Assembly: GCA_964408085.1 (NCBI GenBank)
Contig: CAYOYB010000005.1
Coordinates: 76,447 to 140,446 of the forward strand
Origin: CAJLIR01 sp964408085
Lineage (GTDB): Bacteria > Bacillota_I > Bacilli_A > RF39 > UBA660
DNA: 64,000 nucleotides
Direction of reading: 5' to 3'
The position numbers and the translations under genes are program-made. This document shows positions 25,124 to 34,440 of this stretch, piece after piece. The notes under the pieces are model-generated. The model saw only the letters and a program-made list of their open reading frames with translations. It was not told the origin of the DNA and ran no database searches. How positions within the stretch are numbered: the stretch's first letter is position 1; each line of letters starts with the position of its first letter.

Positions 25124-26731
25124 CTATATTAATCCAGAAATACTTAATTCATCATCAATTTTGATATTATATAAATTAGCGTTTTCTCCTAATCCAGGTA
25201 GTGTTAAAATATTAGATAAATAAGCAACAATAAAACCAGCTCCACTTTTCACTTTAATATCTTTAATTGTAATATCAAAATTATCAATTACTCCTACTTT
25301 TTTATCATCATCAGATAAAGAATAAGGCGTTTTAGCTATGCAAATAGGTAAACCATCAAAACCAGCATTTTCTAATTCTCGAATTTTTTCTAAAACATCT
25401 TCACTATATAAAATATTTGTAGCTCGATATATTTCCTTACAAATAATATTTATTTTATCTTGAATTTTTGCTTCTAAATTATATAAAGGTTTAAATTCTT
25501 TTTGAATATTAGCCATTTCTATGACTTTATTAGCTAATCCTATAGCGCCTTCACTACCACTTGTATATGCATCAACAGTTATACATTCACAATTTTTTTC
25601 TAAACAATAATTCTTAATAAATTCTATTTCTGCATCTAAATCTGTATTAAATTTGTTAATACAAACAACAACATTATCTAAATATTTTCGCATATTATCA
25701 AGATGTATACCTAAAATTTTAATTCCTTGTTCTAAAGAATCATGACCATTATATTTTAAGCTCCTAACAGTCGCATTAAGTACAATTACTTGAGGCTTTA
25801 AATTTCCAACTCTACATTTAATATCGAAAAATTTTTCAGCACCTAAATCTGAACCAAATCCCGCTTCTGTTACTACGTAATCAGCCAAATTTAAGGTCAT
25901 TTTTGTAGCTATTAAAGAATTACAACCATGCGCAATATTCGCAAATGGTCCACCATGAATAATAACAGGATTGTGTTCTAAAGTTTGAACTAAATTCGGT
26001 TTTATAGCGTCTTTTAATAATAAGACTAAACTATCAACACATTTTAAATCTCTAGCAAATATAGGTTTATCATCAATATTATAAGCAATTAATATATTAC
26101 CTAATCTTTTTCTTAAATCAGTTATATCACTAGCTAAACATAAAATAGCCATAATTTCACTAGCTGCTGTTATATTAAAATTTTCTGTAATTGAAATATC
26201 CTTATAACCTATTTTAATATTTCTTAAAAAGCGATCATTTATATCAACACAACGATTAAAAACAATTTTATTTATATCAATATTCAATTTGTTACCATAA
26301 AAAATATGATTATCAATAGCTGCTGCAAGCAAATTATTACATGTCGTAATTGCATGCATATCACCAGTAAAATGCAAATTAATATCATCAGATGGGATAA
26401 CTTGAGCTAAACCACCACCAGTTGCCCCTCCTTTAAGTCCAAAAACTGGTCCAAGTGAAGGTTCTCTTAAAACAACAATACTTTTTTTCCCTAATTTACA
26501 TATAGCATCATTAAGACCAATACTGATAGTGGTTTTTCCTTCACCATAAGGTGTTGGATTAATAGAGGTTACTAAAATCAATTTACTATTATTATTTTTT
26601 TTACTTAATAAATTTAAAGATAACTTAGCTTTATAATTACCATATAATTCATAGTCATCACTTGTCAAATTAATTTTTTTAGCAATCTCATCTATTTTTA
26701 AGCAATCATTATCTACTTTTGCATTATTCAT
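25124..26731 (-). CDS. fhs: Formate-tetrahydrofolate ligase
   Basis: 535 residues, slightly shorter than the usual 555. It shows TPYGEGKTT (ATP-binding loop near residue 70), REPSLGPVFGLKGGATGGG and FTGDMHAI, signatures of the family. It joins formate to tetrahydrofolate with ATP to give 10-formyl-THF for purine synthesis and initiator Met-tRNA formylation. GGTGGTG precedes the ATG. It forms its own unit. No other one-carbon gene lies nearby. Confidence 0.96.
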   Translation of the reverse strand: MNNAKVDNDCLKIDEIAKKINLTSDDYELYGNYKAKLSLNLLSKKNNNSKLILVTSINPTPYGEGKTTISIGLNDAICKLGKKSIVVLREPSLGPVFGLKGGATGGGLAQVIPSDDINLHFTGDMHAITTCNNLLAAAIDNHIFYGNKLNIDINKIVFNRCVDINDRFLRNIKIGYKDISITENFNITAASEIMAILCLASDITDLRKRLGNILIAYNIDDKPIFARDLKCVDSLVLLLKDAIKPNLVQTLEHNPVIIHGGPFANIAHGCNSLIATKMTLNLADYVVTEAGFGSDLGAEKFFDIKCRVGNLKPQVIVLNATVRSLKYNGHDSLEQGIKILGIHLDNMRKYLDNVVVCINKFNTDLDAEIEFIKNYCLEKNCECITVDAYTSGSEGAIGLANKVIEMANIQKEFKPLYNLEAKIQDKINIICKEIYRATNILYSEDVLEKIRELENAGFDGLPICIAKTPYSLSDDDKKVGVIDNFDITIKDIKVKSGAGFIVAYLSNILTLPGLGENANLYNIKIDDELSISGLI

Positions 26732-26761
26732 TTTATCACCACCAACATTATATTAAAGAAA

Positions 26762-26789
26762 AATGCTTTAATTAGTAATTTTAAGCATT
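26762..26789 (-). terminator. Terminator of rbfA
   Basis: AATGCTTTAATT with AATTTTAAGCATT around a 3-base loop, reaching into the rbfA stop codon; TTTTTCTTT follows on the minus strand. Confidence 0.65.
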
Positions 26790-27125
26790 ATCTTCATGAA
26801 TTTTATCGATTATATTTTCTATATTTTTGCCATATTCAATTGATTCATCATAAACAAAGGTAAGTTCAGGAATATGACGAATATCAATTCTATCAGCTAA
26901 CTCTCTTCTAATAAAACCACTGGCATTATTTAAAGCATCAACTGTATTTTTTATTTTTTCTTTATCAAAAACTGTTACATAAACTTTTGCAAAACTTAAA
27001 TCATTTGTTACCTTACAATCAGTTACTGTTACAAATTTTATATCCTCATCCTTAATTTCTGTTGCTAAAATATAACTAATTTGTTTAACCATTTCACTAG
27101 CAATTCTCTCAATTTTAACGCTCAT
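26781..27125 (-). CDS. rbfA: 30S ribosome-binding factor A
   Basis: 114 residues starting at ATG 27125 after AGAGGTG; the frame runs 13 codons further up without a ribosome site. MSVKIERIASEMVKQISYIL, VTVTDCKVTNDLSFAKVYVT and RRELADRIDIRHIPELTFVYDES are the KH-like RbfA signatures. It helps 16S rRNA 5'-end maturation and late 30S assembly. The usual infB neighbour is absent. It follows yebC. Confidence 0.93.
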   Translation of the reverse strand: MSVKIERIASEMVKQISYILATEIKDEDIKFVTVTDCKVTNDLSFAKVYVTVFDKEKIKNTVDALNNASGFIRRELADRIDIRHIPELTFVYDESIEYGKNIENIIDKIHEDNA

Positions 27126-27180
27126 AAAATCACCTCTTCTAACTTTATTATAGCATGCAACCAACGTCTTAGCAATCTAA

Positions 27181-27202
27181 AAGGAAGTTTTAAAACTTCC
27201 TT
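27181..27202 (-). terminator. Terminator of yebC
   Basis: Perfect 22-base palindrome (AAGGAAGTTTT with its complement) immediately after the yebC stop, followed by a short TT run; a compact hairpin with little loop. Confidence 0.55.
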
Positions 27203-27208
27203 GACATA

Positions 27209-27925
27209 TTATAATTCGACATTATGATAAACATTTTGGACATCTTCAACATCATCTAATAAAGTAATTAAACGATTAAACATTTCTAAATCTTCACCTT
27301 CTAATTTAACTTTATCCTTAGGTAACATTGTAATCTCGTCCATATCAAATTGAACATCTGGTAAAACACTTAAAATAGCTTCTTTTATCTTAAAATTGTC
27401 TTGAGGTTCACCATATAAAACGATTGAATCATCTTCTAATTCCATATCAACATTATCAATATCATGTTCAATCAAAGCATCTAAAGTTTGTTCTTCAGTT
27501 AAGCCTTTAAAACTAATTATGCATAAATTATCATAATTATAAGTAATACTACCCATACTACCCATTTTACATTTTGTTTTATTTAATGCTGCTCTAACTG
27601 AACTAATTGAACGATTAACATTATCAGTTAAACAATCAACAATAATAGTAGATCCAGCTGGACCAAATACCTCATAACGAACTGAATCATAAGATTCATC
27701 TGCACCACTATTAACTTTATCTATAGCTCTTTTTATAATATCAGCAGGGACTTGATCCTTTTTTGCCCTTTCAATTAATCTTTTAAGTGCTGCATTACTA
27801 GTTGTCTCTGTACCACCTGTTTTAGCTGCTTGATATATTTCTCTAGCATACATCGAATATAATTTACCTCTAGCTGCACCTGTTTTTTGAATACTAGCTT
27901 TTCTTACCTCATAAGCTCTTCCCAT
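27209..27925 (-). CDS. yebC: YebC/PmpR family protein (translation or transcription factor)
   Basis: 238 residues of normal length. GAARGKLYSMYAREI, LIERAKKDQVPADIIKRAIDK, RYEVFGPAGSTIIVDCLTDN and GSVTYNYD-like GSMGSITYNYD mark the family. Members act as DNA-binding regulators or, as shown more recently for YebC types, help ribosomes through proline stretches. The N terminus deviates from the usual AGHSKW start (here MGRAYEVRKAS), as in the YeeN/YebC-II branch common in Bacilli. AAAGGTG precedes the ATG. Confidence 0.92.
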   Translation of the reverse strand: MGRAYEVRKASIQKTGAARGKLYSMYAREIYQAAKTGGTETTSNAALKRLIERAKKDQVPADIIKRAIDKVNSGADESYDSVRYEVFGPAGSTIIVDCLTDNVNRSISSVRAALNKTKCKMGSMGSITYNYDNLCIISFKGLTEEQTLDALIEHDIDNVDMELEDDSIVLYGEPQDNFKIKEAILSVLPDVQFDMDEITMLPKDKVKLEGEDLEMFNRLITLLDDVEDVQNVYHNVEL

Positions 27926-27986
27926 AAAATCACCTTTTCTATAAATTATATTTTTATTTTACTTTAATTATTAAAAATATGCAAGC

Positions 27987-29954
27987 CTATCTTCTTTTAT
28001 CTATTAATTCATAATAAGATGCTACATATCTTTCATAATCCAACCCCTGCTTTTCACTGGATATTGCAACACGTTCATAATTTTCATATTTCTCCCTATT
28101 AATTTTAATAATTGGAATATTAAATTTTTTAGCAAATTTAATATCAACAGGTGTTACTTTATCAAATGCAACAACATAACTAGGTTTTAAAGTTTTAGAT
28201 AAATACTTTGTATTATCAGTTTTAACCTGATAAATGATTTCATTATAACTATCAGTGTCTTTAATTAAACTAGCAGGAGTATATAACTTATTTGGTTTAT
28301 CAGTAGCAATACCACTTTCCTTCTTATAAAATGAATTGGAATCCATATTATAAATATGAACAAATCCATCAACATCAAGATTATTAAAACCCACAACAAG
28401 CATATCACTAGAATCATTATAAAAAATCATCTTTAAATTGCTGATAAGACTCATTGAAGTACCATCACGAAAATCATAATTTTCAAAAATATTATCAATA
28501 TTATATACATTTGACTTTACTACGGAAGTATTATGAATTAATAAATAAAATGGTTCACCATTAAACTCATAAATATCAACTCCATATAAAGAAGATAATT
28601 CTTTATTTTTTTGCTTTTCAATTTTTTTACAATCAACTAAACTATCATTAATTAAACTATACGATTTTTGTCTAGAGGCAAAAAAGTCATCATAATATTC
28701 TTCTACATAATTTTTATTCTTATCAAAACTATTATAGAAGTCAATATCAACTATACTATCACTATTCAATATTTTTAATAATCTTAAGTAATGTTCCATA
28801 TTTTGGTCATTAATAACTTTTTGTTCAGTATTAAATTTAATTAGGTTTTCTAAATCTAATTTAAAATTAACAATAATATCTTCATAATATCTATCAATCA
28901 AAATATTTTTAAATTCTAAACATGTCGCTTTCATAAAAGCTATTTTTAACTCAGTAATTTTATCAACATCATCTAGCTTTCTATTAAAAAACACCCTATC
29001 AATATCATAACAAAGATCCTCATCCAAGTTAGCATTTAAATCTAAATCAAATAATATTTGTTGATCAACAAGTTTATTACCATCAATTAAAGAATTTAAA
29101 ATATCAGCATACTTCTTAAACATTCCTAAATCTTTGTTATAACTATTTATGATATTATCATAATAAACTTTTCGTTTATTTTCTATATCTGATAAATATA
29201 ATAAATTATTATTTTTCTGTAACGAATCCATCATAAAGTAATACTTTCTAATATCTTCTTCATTAACTAGTTTTTCTATAAACCTTTTATCACTCAGAAT
29301 TTCTTCACTAAAACTAACACCCTTAAAAATTAGTTCACTTATATCATATTTATCATCTAAAATAAGATTTTTAAAATAGGAATTTTCTAATATAACTTCA
29401 ATAGTTTTATTATCATAAAAATTTAAATCATCACTATTAATAAGCTTATTTTGAATAATTTTATCAATATTTTCTTGGCTTTTTAAAAATTCATTTAAAT
29501 TATCACAACAATAATATATTGTATAAAAAGATAAATGATTGGCAATTATATAATCAAACATTTTTTGAACAAAGAAAATGCTTTTAGAACGAAAACTGAA
29601 ATCACTTTCATCACAGCGGTCATATATTTGCTTTAAAATTTTCTCGTCTGTTAAAACATCATCAGCAATTTCATTTTCCAAATTTATTAACTCATATATT
29701 CGTGGATCAAACTTATCCGAATTAACTAACAAATCTATTCCTTGTTTATCTAAAAATATATCTAATAATTCTTTATCTAGTGATTCAACTAAGTAATTAA
29801 ATACATAAGAATAAGAAGAATTAATAATTCGATTTTTTACTTTTTCATTAGATAAAAGTAATTTCTTTTTCTCTTTTGACAAACTTTTAACTTCATACCA
29901 TAAATCTATATCATCATGTTCTAATAAGTTATTAATATAGTTATTATCTAACAT
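27987..29954 (-). CDS. Unknown 655-residue protein coupled to rnc
   Basis: Soluble and helical over the first 430 residues, with repeated Leu/Asp/Ile/Asn-rich segments that look like short helical repeats (LLNSDKF, LTDEKIL, ILSDKRFIEKL). A mixed alpha/beta C-terminal domain follows: GVDIYEFNGEPFYLLIHNTSV, then PSYVVAFDKVTPVDIKFAKKFNIPIIKINREKY. It overlaps the end of the RNase III gene by seven bases, so translation is coupled. I do not recognise the family. The C-terminal AK-FNIPIIKI element may be a nucleotide-binding-like fold, but that is a guess. Confidence 0.65.
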   Translation of the reverse strand: MLDNNYINNLLEHDDIDLWYEVKSLSKEKKKLLLSNEKVKNRIINSSYSYVFNYLVESLDKELLDIFLDKQGIDLLVNSDKFDPRIYELINLENEIADDVLTDEKILKQIYDRCDESDFSFRSKSIFFVQKMFDYIIANHLSFYTIYYCCDNLNEFLKSQENIDKIIQNKLINSDDLNFYDNKTIEVILENSYFKNLILDDKYDISELIFKGVSFSEEILSDKRFIEKLVNEEDIRKYYFMMDSLQKNNNLLYLSDIENKRKVYYDNIINSYNKDLGMFKKYADILNSLIDGNKLVDQQILFDLDLNANLDEDLCYDIDRVFFNRKLDDVDKITELKIAFMKATCLEFKNILIDRYYEDIIVNFKLDLENLIKFNTEQKVINDQNMEHYLRLLKILNSDSIVDIDFYNSFDKNKNYVEEYYDDFFASRQKSYSLINDSLVDCKKIEKQKNKELSSLYGVDIYEFNGEPFYLLIHNTSVVKSNVYNIDNIFENYDFRDGTSMSLISNLKMIFYNDSSDMLVVGFNNLDVDGFVHIYNMDSNSFYKKESGIATDKPNKLYTPASLIKDTDSYNEIIYQVKTDNTKYLSKTLKPSYVVAFDKVTPVDIKFAKKFNIPIIKINREKYENYERVAISSEKQGLDYERYVASYYELIDKRR

Positions 29955-30610
29955 TTATATTGACACCTACTTAATGCATCTTTAGCCGCATTTTGTTCTG
30001 CTTCTTTTTTACTATGCGCTATTCCTTTTCCATAAGTAACATCATCAATTTTTACAATAACTGTAAAAGTTTTATTATGAGCTGGTCCTTCTTCATCAAC
30101 AACAATATATTCTAAACTTCTTTTATCAGTTTGAACTAATTCTTGTAATACTGACTTATAGTCATCAAAAAAATCTATTTCTTTATTTTCTATAATAGGA
30201 ATAATATAAGTATAAATAAATTTTTTTACAGTTTCAATTCCCTTATCTAAAAATAATGCGCCAATAAAAGCTTCAAAAATATCCGCAACAATCGCTTTTC
30301 TTACTTTACCACCATTTTCACTTTCACCTTTACCAAGCAATAAATATTCATTTAAATTTAATCTAAGTGAATATTCATAATTAGCATTTTCACAAACATA
30401 ATGAGCTCTAAGCTTCGTCATTTTTCCTTCTTCTTCTTTTGTATTTAAATATAAATACTCACTAATTATTAACTCTAAAACAGCATCACCTAAATACTCA
30501 AGTCTCTCATAACTTTCTACATTATGTTCATTCGCATATGAAGTATGTGTAAATGCTGTTTTATAAATTTTTTTATTAATATCTATTTTTAAATCGTTTA
30601 TGATGTTCAT
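29948..30610 (-). CDS. rnc: Ribonuclease III
   Basis: 220 residues. The signature ERLEYLGDAVLELIISEYLY holds the catalytic acidic residues, with further Glu in FEAFIGALFLDKG. A dsRNA-binding domain follows (KSVLQELVQTDKR to GIAHSKKEAEQNAAKDAL). It cuts double-stranded RNA in rRNA precursors and in sense/antisense pairs, so it would process the convergent RNAs of the type I loci in this window. GAAGGTG precedes the ATG. Divergent from yidD. Confidence 0.96.
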   Translation of the reverse strand: MNIINDLKIDINKKIYKTAFTHTSYANEHNVESYERLEYLGDAVLELIISEYLYLNTKEEEGKMTKLRAHYVCENANYEYSLRLNLNEYLLLGKGESENGGKVRKAIVADIFEAFIGALFLDKGIETVKKFIYTYIIPIIENKEIDFFDDYKSVLQELVQTDKRSLEYIVVDEEGPAHNKTFTVIVKIDDVTYGKGIAHSKKEAEQNAAKDALSRCQYKC

Positions 30611-30662
30611 CTTATCACCTTCATAAACATTATATCAAAAATCAAATCATTTTAATATCTAA

Positions 30663-30691
30663 TTTACATTTATTTCAATTTCTAGTATAAT
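30663..30691 (+). promoter_or_regulatory. Promoter of yidD and the lipoprotein gene
   Basis: TTTACA, 17-base spacer, TATAAT, ending 16 bases before the yidD ATG. Confidence 0.6.
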
Positions 30692-30706
30692 TGTAATGGT
30701 GTTAAT

Positions 30707-30925
30707 ATGAAATATATATTAATTGGACTTATCAATTTATATCAAATGATTCCTGGTCCTTGGCATAATTGTTGTAGACATATACCAACCTGCTCCAACT
30801 ATGGTATTGACGCTATAAAAGAATATGGAGCTTTAAAAGGGACATATTTAACAATCATTCGAATTTTAAAATGCAATCCACTATTTAAAGCTGGTTACGA
30901 TCCAGTAAAAAAAAAGGAGAATTAA
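30707..30925 (+). CDS. yidD: YidD membrane protein insertion efficiency factor
   Basis: 72 residues. PTCSNYGIDAIKEYGALKGTYLTIIRILKCNPLFKAGYDPVKK is the YidD signature with its conserved Cys and the CNPxxxxGYDPV ending. It sits on the inner membrane face and helps YidC insertion. Usually found with rpmH-rnpA-yidC; here it instead heads a two-gene unit with a lipoprotein, whose ribosome site lies in the yidD 3' end. Confidence 0.93.
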   Translation: MKYILIGLINLYQMIPGPWHNCCRHIPTCSNYGIDAIKEYGALKGTYLTIIRILKCNPLFKAGYDPVKKKEN

Positions 30926-30926
30926 A

Positions 30927-31796
30927 ATGAAAAAAATTATAACTTTATTATTAACTACAGTAATATTACTTACAACTAATGGTTGTTTAAAAAGAGATAA
31001 CCTAGAAGATATTGATATCTATACAACTAGTTATCCAATCGAATATATTACAAATAGACTATATGGTGATCATAGTACTGTCAAAAGTATTTATCCAGAT
31101 GGCATTATAATTAATCAATATAAATTGACTGATAAACAAATAAAAGATTATAGTGAGGCAAGTCTTTTTGTATTTAATGGTTTAGATACAGAAAAAGAAT
31201 ATGTAGCACCAATGTTTGAACATAATAAAAAAATAAAAATTATTGATACTACCCTTAGTATGGATTTTGAAAATGATATTGAAGAACTATGGCTAAACCC
31301 TTCTAATTTCTTAATGCTAGCTCAAAATATTAAAATTGGTCTTAATGAATATATTAATAATCATTACTTAAAAAACGATATTGATGAAAATTATGAAGCT
31401 TTAAAAGTTGAAGTTTCTAATCTTGATGCTAAAATAAAATTAATGGTTGAAAGTTCGACTAACAAAACAATTGTTGTTGCTGATGACTTATTTAAATTTT
31501 TTGAAGATAAATATGGTTTAACAGTTATATCATTAGAAGAAAATGATAATTTAACAGATAAAATAAAAGCAGATGTTGTTGATCTTATTAATAGTGGTGA
31601 GATAAGTTATATTTTTACTACTCAAAATAAAGATATTAATGATACAGTTAAAGAAATTCAAGCCGCAACTAATGTTGAGTTGGCTGAATTAAAAACAATT
31701 TCTAATTTAACAGAAGAAGAAAGAAGAAATAAAGACGACTACTTCACTTTAATGAATTATAATATAGAATTATTAAAACAAGAATTATATGACTAA
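30927..31796 (+). CDS. ZnuA/AdcA-like substrate-binding lipoprotein lacking the metal histidines
   Basis: 289 residues with a signal peptide and lipobox-like TTNGC (Cys20). The fold matches cluster A-I metal-binding proteins: YTTSYPIEYITNRLYGD, a helix before YGLTVISLEEND, and a YFTLMNYNIELL ending. The usual metal ligands are missing: the His before the linker region is replaced in INQYKLTDKQIKDYSEA, the DPHxW-type His in EELWLNPSNF, and the third in VVADDLFKFFEDKYGL. It may therefore bind no Zn/Mn or use other ligands. No ATPase or permease follows. AAGGAG lies upstream. Confidence 0.8.
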   Translation: MKKIITLLLTTVILLTTNGCLKRDNLEDIDIYTTSYPIEYITNRLYGDHSTVKSIYPDGIIINQYKLTDKQIKDYSEASLFVFNGLDTEKEYVAPMFEHNKKIKIIDTTLSMDFENDIEELWLNPSNFLMLAQNIKIGLNEYINNHYLKNDIDENYEALKVEVSNLDAKIKLMVESSTNKTIVVADDLFKFFEDKYGLTVISLEENDNLTDKIKADVVDLINSGEISYIFTTQNKDINDTVKEIQAATNVELAELKTISNLTEEERRNKDDYFTLMNYNIELLKQELYD

Positions 31797-31826
31797 AAAA
31801 ATTAAACATTTGTTTAATTTTTTTTA
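31795..31826. terminator. Bidirectional terminator between convergent genes
   Basis: AAAAAATTAAACA with TTTAATTTTTTT around TTTG. It serves the lipoprotein gene on the plus strand and the hypothetical gene ending at 31814 on the minus strand. Confidence 0.7.
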
Positions 31827-32248
31827 TTATTAATCACATTTGTTAATATTTTATTTTTTTCTGTTTCATCGATAATGTCAAACTCTCTATTTGGAATTGT
31901 TGCTCTTAATGGATTTTGCGTTTCAATAGCGTCATTGTAACCACTTAAAACATACTCATTATAATTAAATTGTTTAAAAAATATTTCATCCAATTTATCT
32001 AAAATATCTTCACATTCTACAATATCTTCATCATTTCCAAATTCTTTTTTTATATGTAATAATATTTCTTTCTCTAAATTAGAATATAAAAAATAATCAT
32101 AAACAAAATATCTTAACTCATTTCTTAGATTTTTATTATTAGGGAAAACAAAAAACAATTTTATATATAGATATAAATACTCTTTTAAAAGATAATGATT
32201 ATATTCTCGTTTTTGTGATATTTTTTCTTTTATCTCATCTTTATACAT
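31814..32248 (-). CDS. Hypothetical 144-residue protein
   Basis: Helical and rich in Lys, Glu and aromatic residues, with no signal peptide or recognised motif. It follows the next gene by 12 bases in the same direction, so the pair probably forms one unit. Looks like accessory cargo. Function unknown. Confidence 0.55.
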   Translation of the reverse strand: MYKDEIKEKISQKREYNHYLLKEYLYLYIKLFFVFPNNKNLRNELRYFVYDYFLYSNLEKEILLHIKKEFGNDEDIVECEDILDKLDEIFFKQFNYNEYVLSGYNDAIETQNPLRATIPNREFDIIDETEKNKILTNVINNKKN

Positions 32249-32260
32249 AATTGCTCCTTT

Positions 32261-32641
32261 TTACTTACTCTTTAATTCTTCATATTCTATACTTTCACAT
32301 ACAATATAAACTTGTGGATCATTTTCATCATCTGCAAAACAAATAAACTCTTTATTTTTTATTTTAATATATTTTATAAATATAACATTAATATAATCCC
32401 ATGGAAACATCTCTTTATTATTACATTGTTCAATACCAATAAAAAGCATTTTAATTTTTGTTTTATTTGTATCATAAGTACCATCTTTCTTTATTGTTGG
32501 ATTACCTGACCAATAAACATCAATTAAAATTTCAATTTGAGAGTTTCTAATACTATAATTTATATCAGTTATATGGCTATCATGAAGCCCATTATAATAA
32601 TCAATAAATTGTGATAAATTATCTTTAGTTATTTTAATCAT
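32261..32641 (-). CDS. Small beta-rich protein, possibly immunity-like
   Basis: 126 residues with alternating beta pattern: LHDSHITDINYSIRNSQIEILIDVYW. An HDS motif followed by strand pairs occurs in several small immunity or accessory families; this is only a resemblance. No toxin gene lies beside it. AGGAG precedes the ATG. Confidence 0.5.
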   Translation of the reverse strand: MIKITKDNLSQFIDYYNGLHDSHITDINYSIRNSQIEILIDVYWSGNPTIKKDGTYDTNKTKIKMLFIGIEQCNNKEMFPWDYINVIFIKYIKIKNKEFICFADDENDPQVYIVCESIEYEELKSK

Positions 32642-32680
32642 AAGAAACTCCTTTAATTTATTTTTTAAAATAAATTATTT

Positions 32681-33193
32681 TTAATCATTATTAAATATAT
32701 ATCCTTCTTCTAAAAGTAAATCTTCTAAATATTTATCCTTGTCTAATATTTTAATGGGATAATCATAATCACTCTGATTTCTACTCCAATCATCAAAATA
32801 ATTCATAACATCATTAATTAAATCAATATTATTACCTCTATGTTCATATCTTTTTAATAATTTTTGTCTATTTTCGTTATCTTTTGAAGGTAATACAAAT
32901 AAAAATTCTATATTGTTATCAATTAATAATGTTCTAACATCCATACTAGAAGGTACCAATACAACATCATAAATCTTCATAGCATCAATAATAGCCCTCA
33001 AATAATTATCTGGCCAATCTGGATTAGAAATTCTTGATGAACTACATTTCATTTTTTCAAAATCTTCTTTTTTAATATTAGAATAATCACATCTAAAAGG
33101 AGAACTTTGTAAATCACAGACACTTGAATATTTTTTACCAACTGTCGTTTTTCCCAAGCCAGCAAAAACACTAATTACCTTAGGTTTTTTCAT
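32681..33193 (-). CDS. P-loop nucleotide-binding protein (kinase-like)
   Basis: 170 residues starting KVISVFAGLGKTTVGKKY, a Walker A-like loop (residues 11-18). A lid-like helical region follows with KLLKRYEHRGNN. Size and layout resemble small nucleoside or shikimate-type kinases and phage P-loop proteins. The substrate is not readable. YDVVLVPSSMDVRTLL replaces a clear Walker B. Confidence 0.6.
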   Translation of the reverse strand: MKKPKVISVFAGLGKTTVGKKYSSVCDLQSSPFRCDYSNIKKEDFEKMKCSSSRISNPDWPDNYLRAIIDAMKIYDVVLVPSSMDVRTLLIDNNIEFLFVLPSKDNENRQKLLKRYEHRGNNIDLINDVMNYFDDWSRNQSDYDYPIKILDKDKYLEDLLLEEGYIFNND

Positions 33194-33256
33194 AAAACCT
33201 CACTTCCAATTTATTCGTATAATTATCTAAAATTCAAACTTTTTGAAATTTAAAAA

Positions 33257-34321
33257 TTATTTATCAATTTCTCCCCTAAAAGATGTAATCATTAATTTTT
33301 GGATTTCTTCATAACTATAACCATTAGCTATTAACCAAGATAATTTTGTTACCATTGTTTCCATACTCATATCCCAAGCAGGAATAGCCCCAAGTTCTTT
33401 AGCTAAAATTCCAGGCTCATTTACACTCATGCTCGATACGCCATCTGGTGCTTGTGTTGTTACTACAATAGGTATTTTATGTTCTTGTAAATAAGCAAAA
33501 GCTTCCCTTAAACTAGGATAATCAGCATTTTTTGGAGCTACATTAGGGTCTCCTGCTCCAGTTGCTCTAAGTATAAACCCTTTAACTCCACTTTCAGCAA
33601 GCTTAATAATATATTCTGATTTTAAACCAGGAAATTCAGTTAATGACATTATATTATTATCAAACTTATTTTTTAATTCTAATCCATCCTTAGTTTTACT
33701 TTTAGTTCCTAAATAATGTAAATGTCTCTCTAAAGCCCCATCATTAAATACAATTGAGTTTCCTAAGTAACCTATATCTGGTAATCTACCAAATGTTTTA
33801 AAGGCATCATAATCAAATTCTGTTCTCTTTTTAACTCTCGTACCTGTTATAATTTTACTACCAAAAATTAGAAATACACCTGCCAATTCTTCTTTTTCTA
33901 TAATTGCTCTTAGTATATTTTCTAAGTTCATTAATGCATCAGTACCAGGAATACCATAAGAAACTTGCGAACCTGTAAATATTATTGGTTTACCTAAATT
34001 ACCTAAGGCATACGAAACAGCAGCTGTTGAATATCCCATAGTATTTGTCCCATGTGTTACAACAAAAGCATCATAATCATCATATTTATCATATATTGAT
34101 TGAACTATTAATTCCCAATCTTTTGAAATCATATTTGAACTATCTTTATTCATAATAGTAATTGAATCGATAGTTTCTAAATTTAACTTTTCTTTAAATG
34201 AATTTAATACTCCAGCAAAAGTATTACCCCTAAAGGCATTATTATTACTTACAGCCACTCCTGTATCAGTATGTTCTTGCGATATTGTTCCTCCTGTTGA
34301 AACAACTAAAATCTTCTTCAT
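33257..34321 (-). CDS. Type I L-asparaginase-like amidohydrolase, with Asp-to-Asn change in the active site
   Basis: 354 residues of the asparaginase/glutaminase family. TGGTI with nucleophile Thr12 and VVTHGTNTMGYSTAA (Thr92) are in place; the catalytic Lys region reads GTRVKKRTEFDYDAF. The Asp of the usual HGTDTM motif, which holds the substrate alpha-amino group, is Asn93 here. The enzyme would release ammonia from asparagine, but specificity or activity may differ. No signal peptide, so cytoplasmic. The promoter is not obvious. Confidence 0.85.
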   Translation of the reverse strand: MKKILVVSTGGTISQEHTDTGVAVSNNNAFRGNTFAGVLNSFKEKLNLETIDSITIMNKDSSNMISKDWELIVQSIYDKYDDYDAFVVTHGTNTMGYSTAAVSYALGNLGKPIIFTGSQVSYGIPGTDALMNLENILRAIIEKEELAGVFLIFGSKIITGTRVKKRTEFDYDAFKTFGRLPDIGYLGNSIVFNDGALERHLHYLGTKSKTKDGLELKNKFDNNIMSLTEFPGLKSEYIIKLAESGVKGFILRATGAGDPNVAPKNADYPSLREAFAYLQEHKIPIVVTTQAPDGVSSMSVNEPGILAKELGAIPAWDMSMETMVTKLSWLIANGYSYEEIQKLMITSFRGEIDK

Positions 34322-34400
34322 TTATTATTCCTCCTTTTATAACTTATTTTAATTATAACATTAAATTCAAACGATTTAAAGAAATTTACAACTAAAAAAA

Positions 34401-34427
34401 CATAACAACTTTTTTAAATTTGCTATG
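34401..34427 (-). terminator. Terminator of the 403-residue gene
   Basis: CATAGCAA and TTGTTATG arms around an 11-base loop, then TTTTTTT on the minus strand. Confidence 0.65.
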
Positions 34428-34440
34428 CTTTCATTATTTT

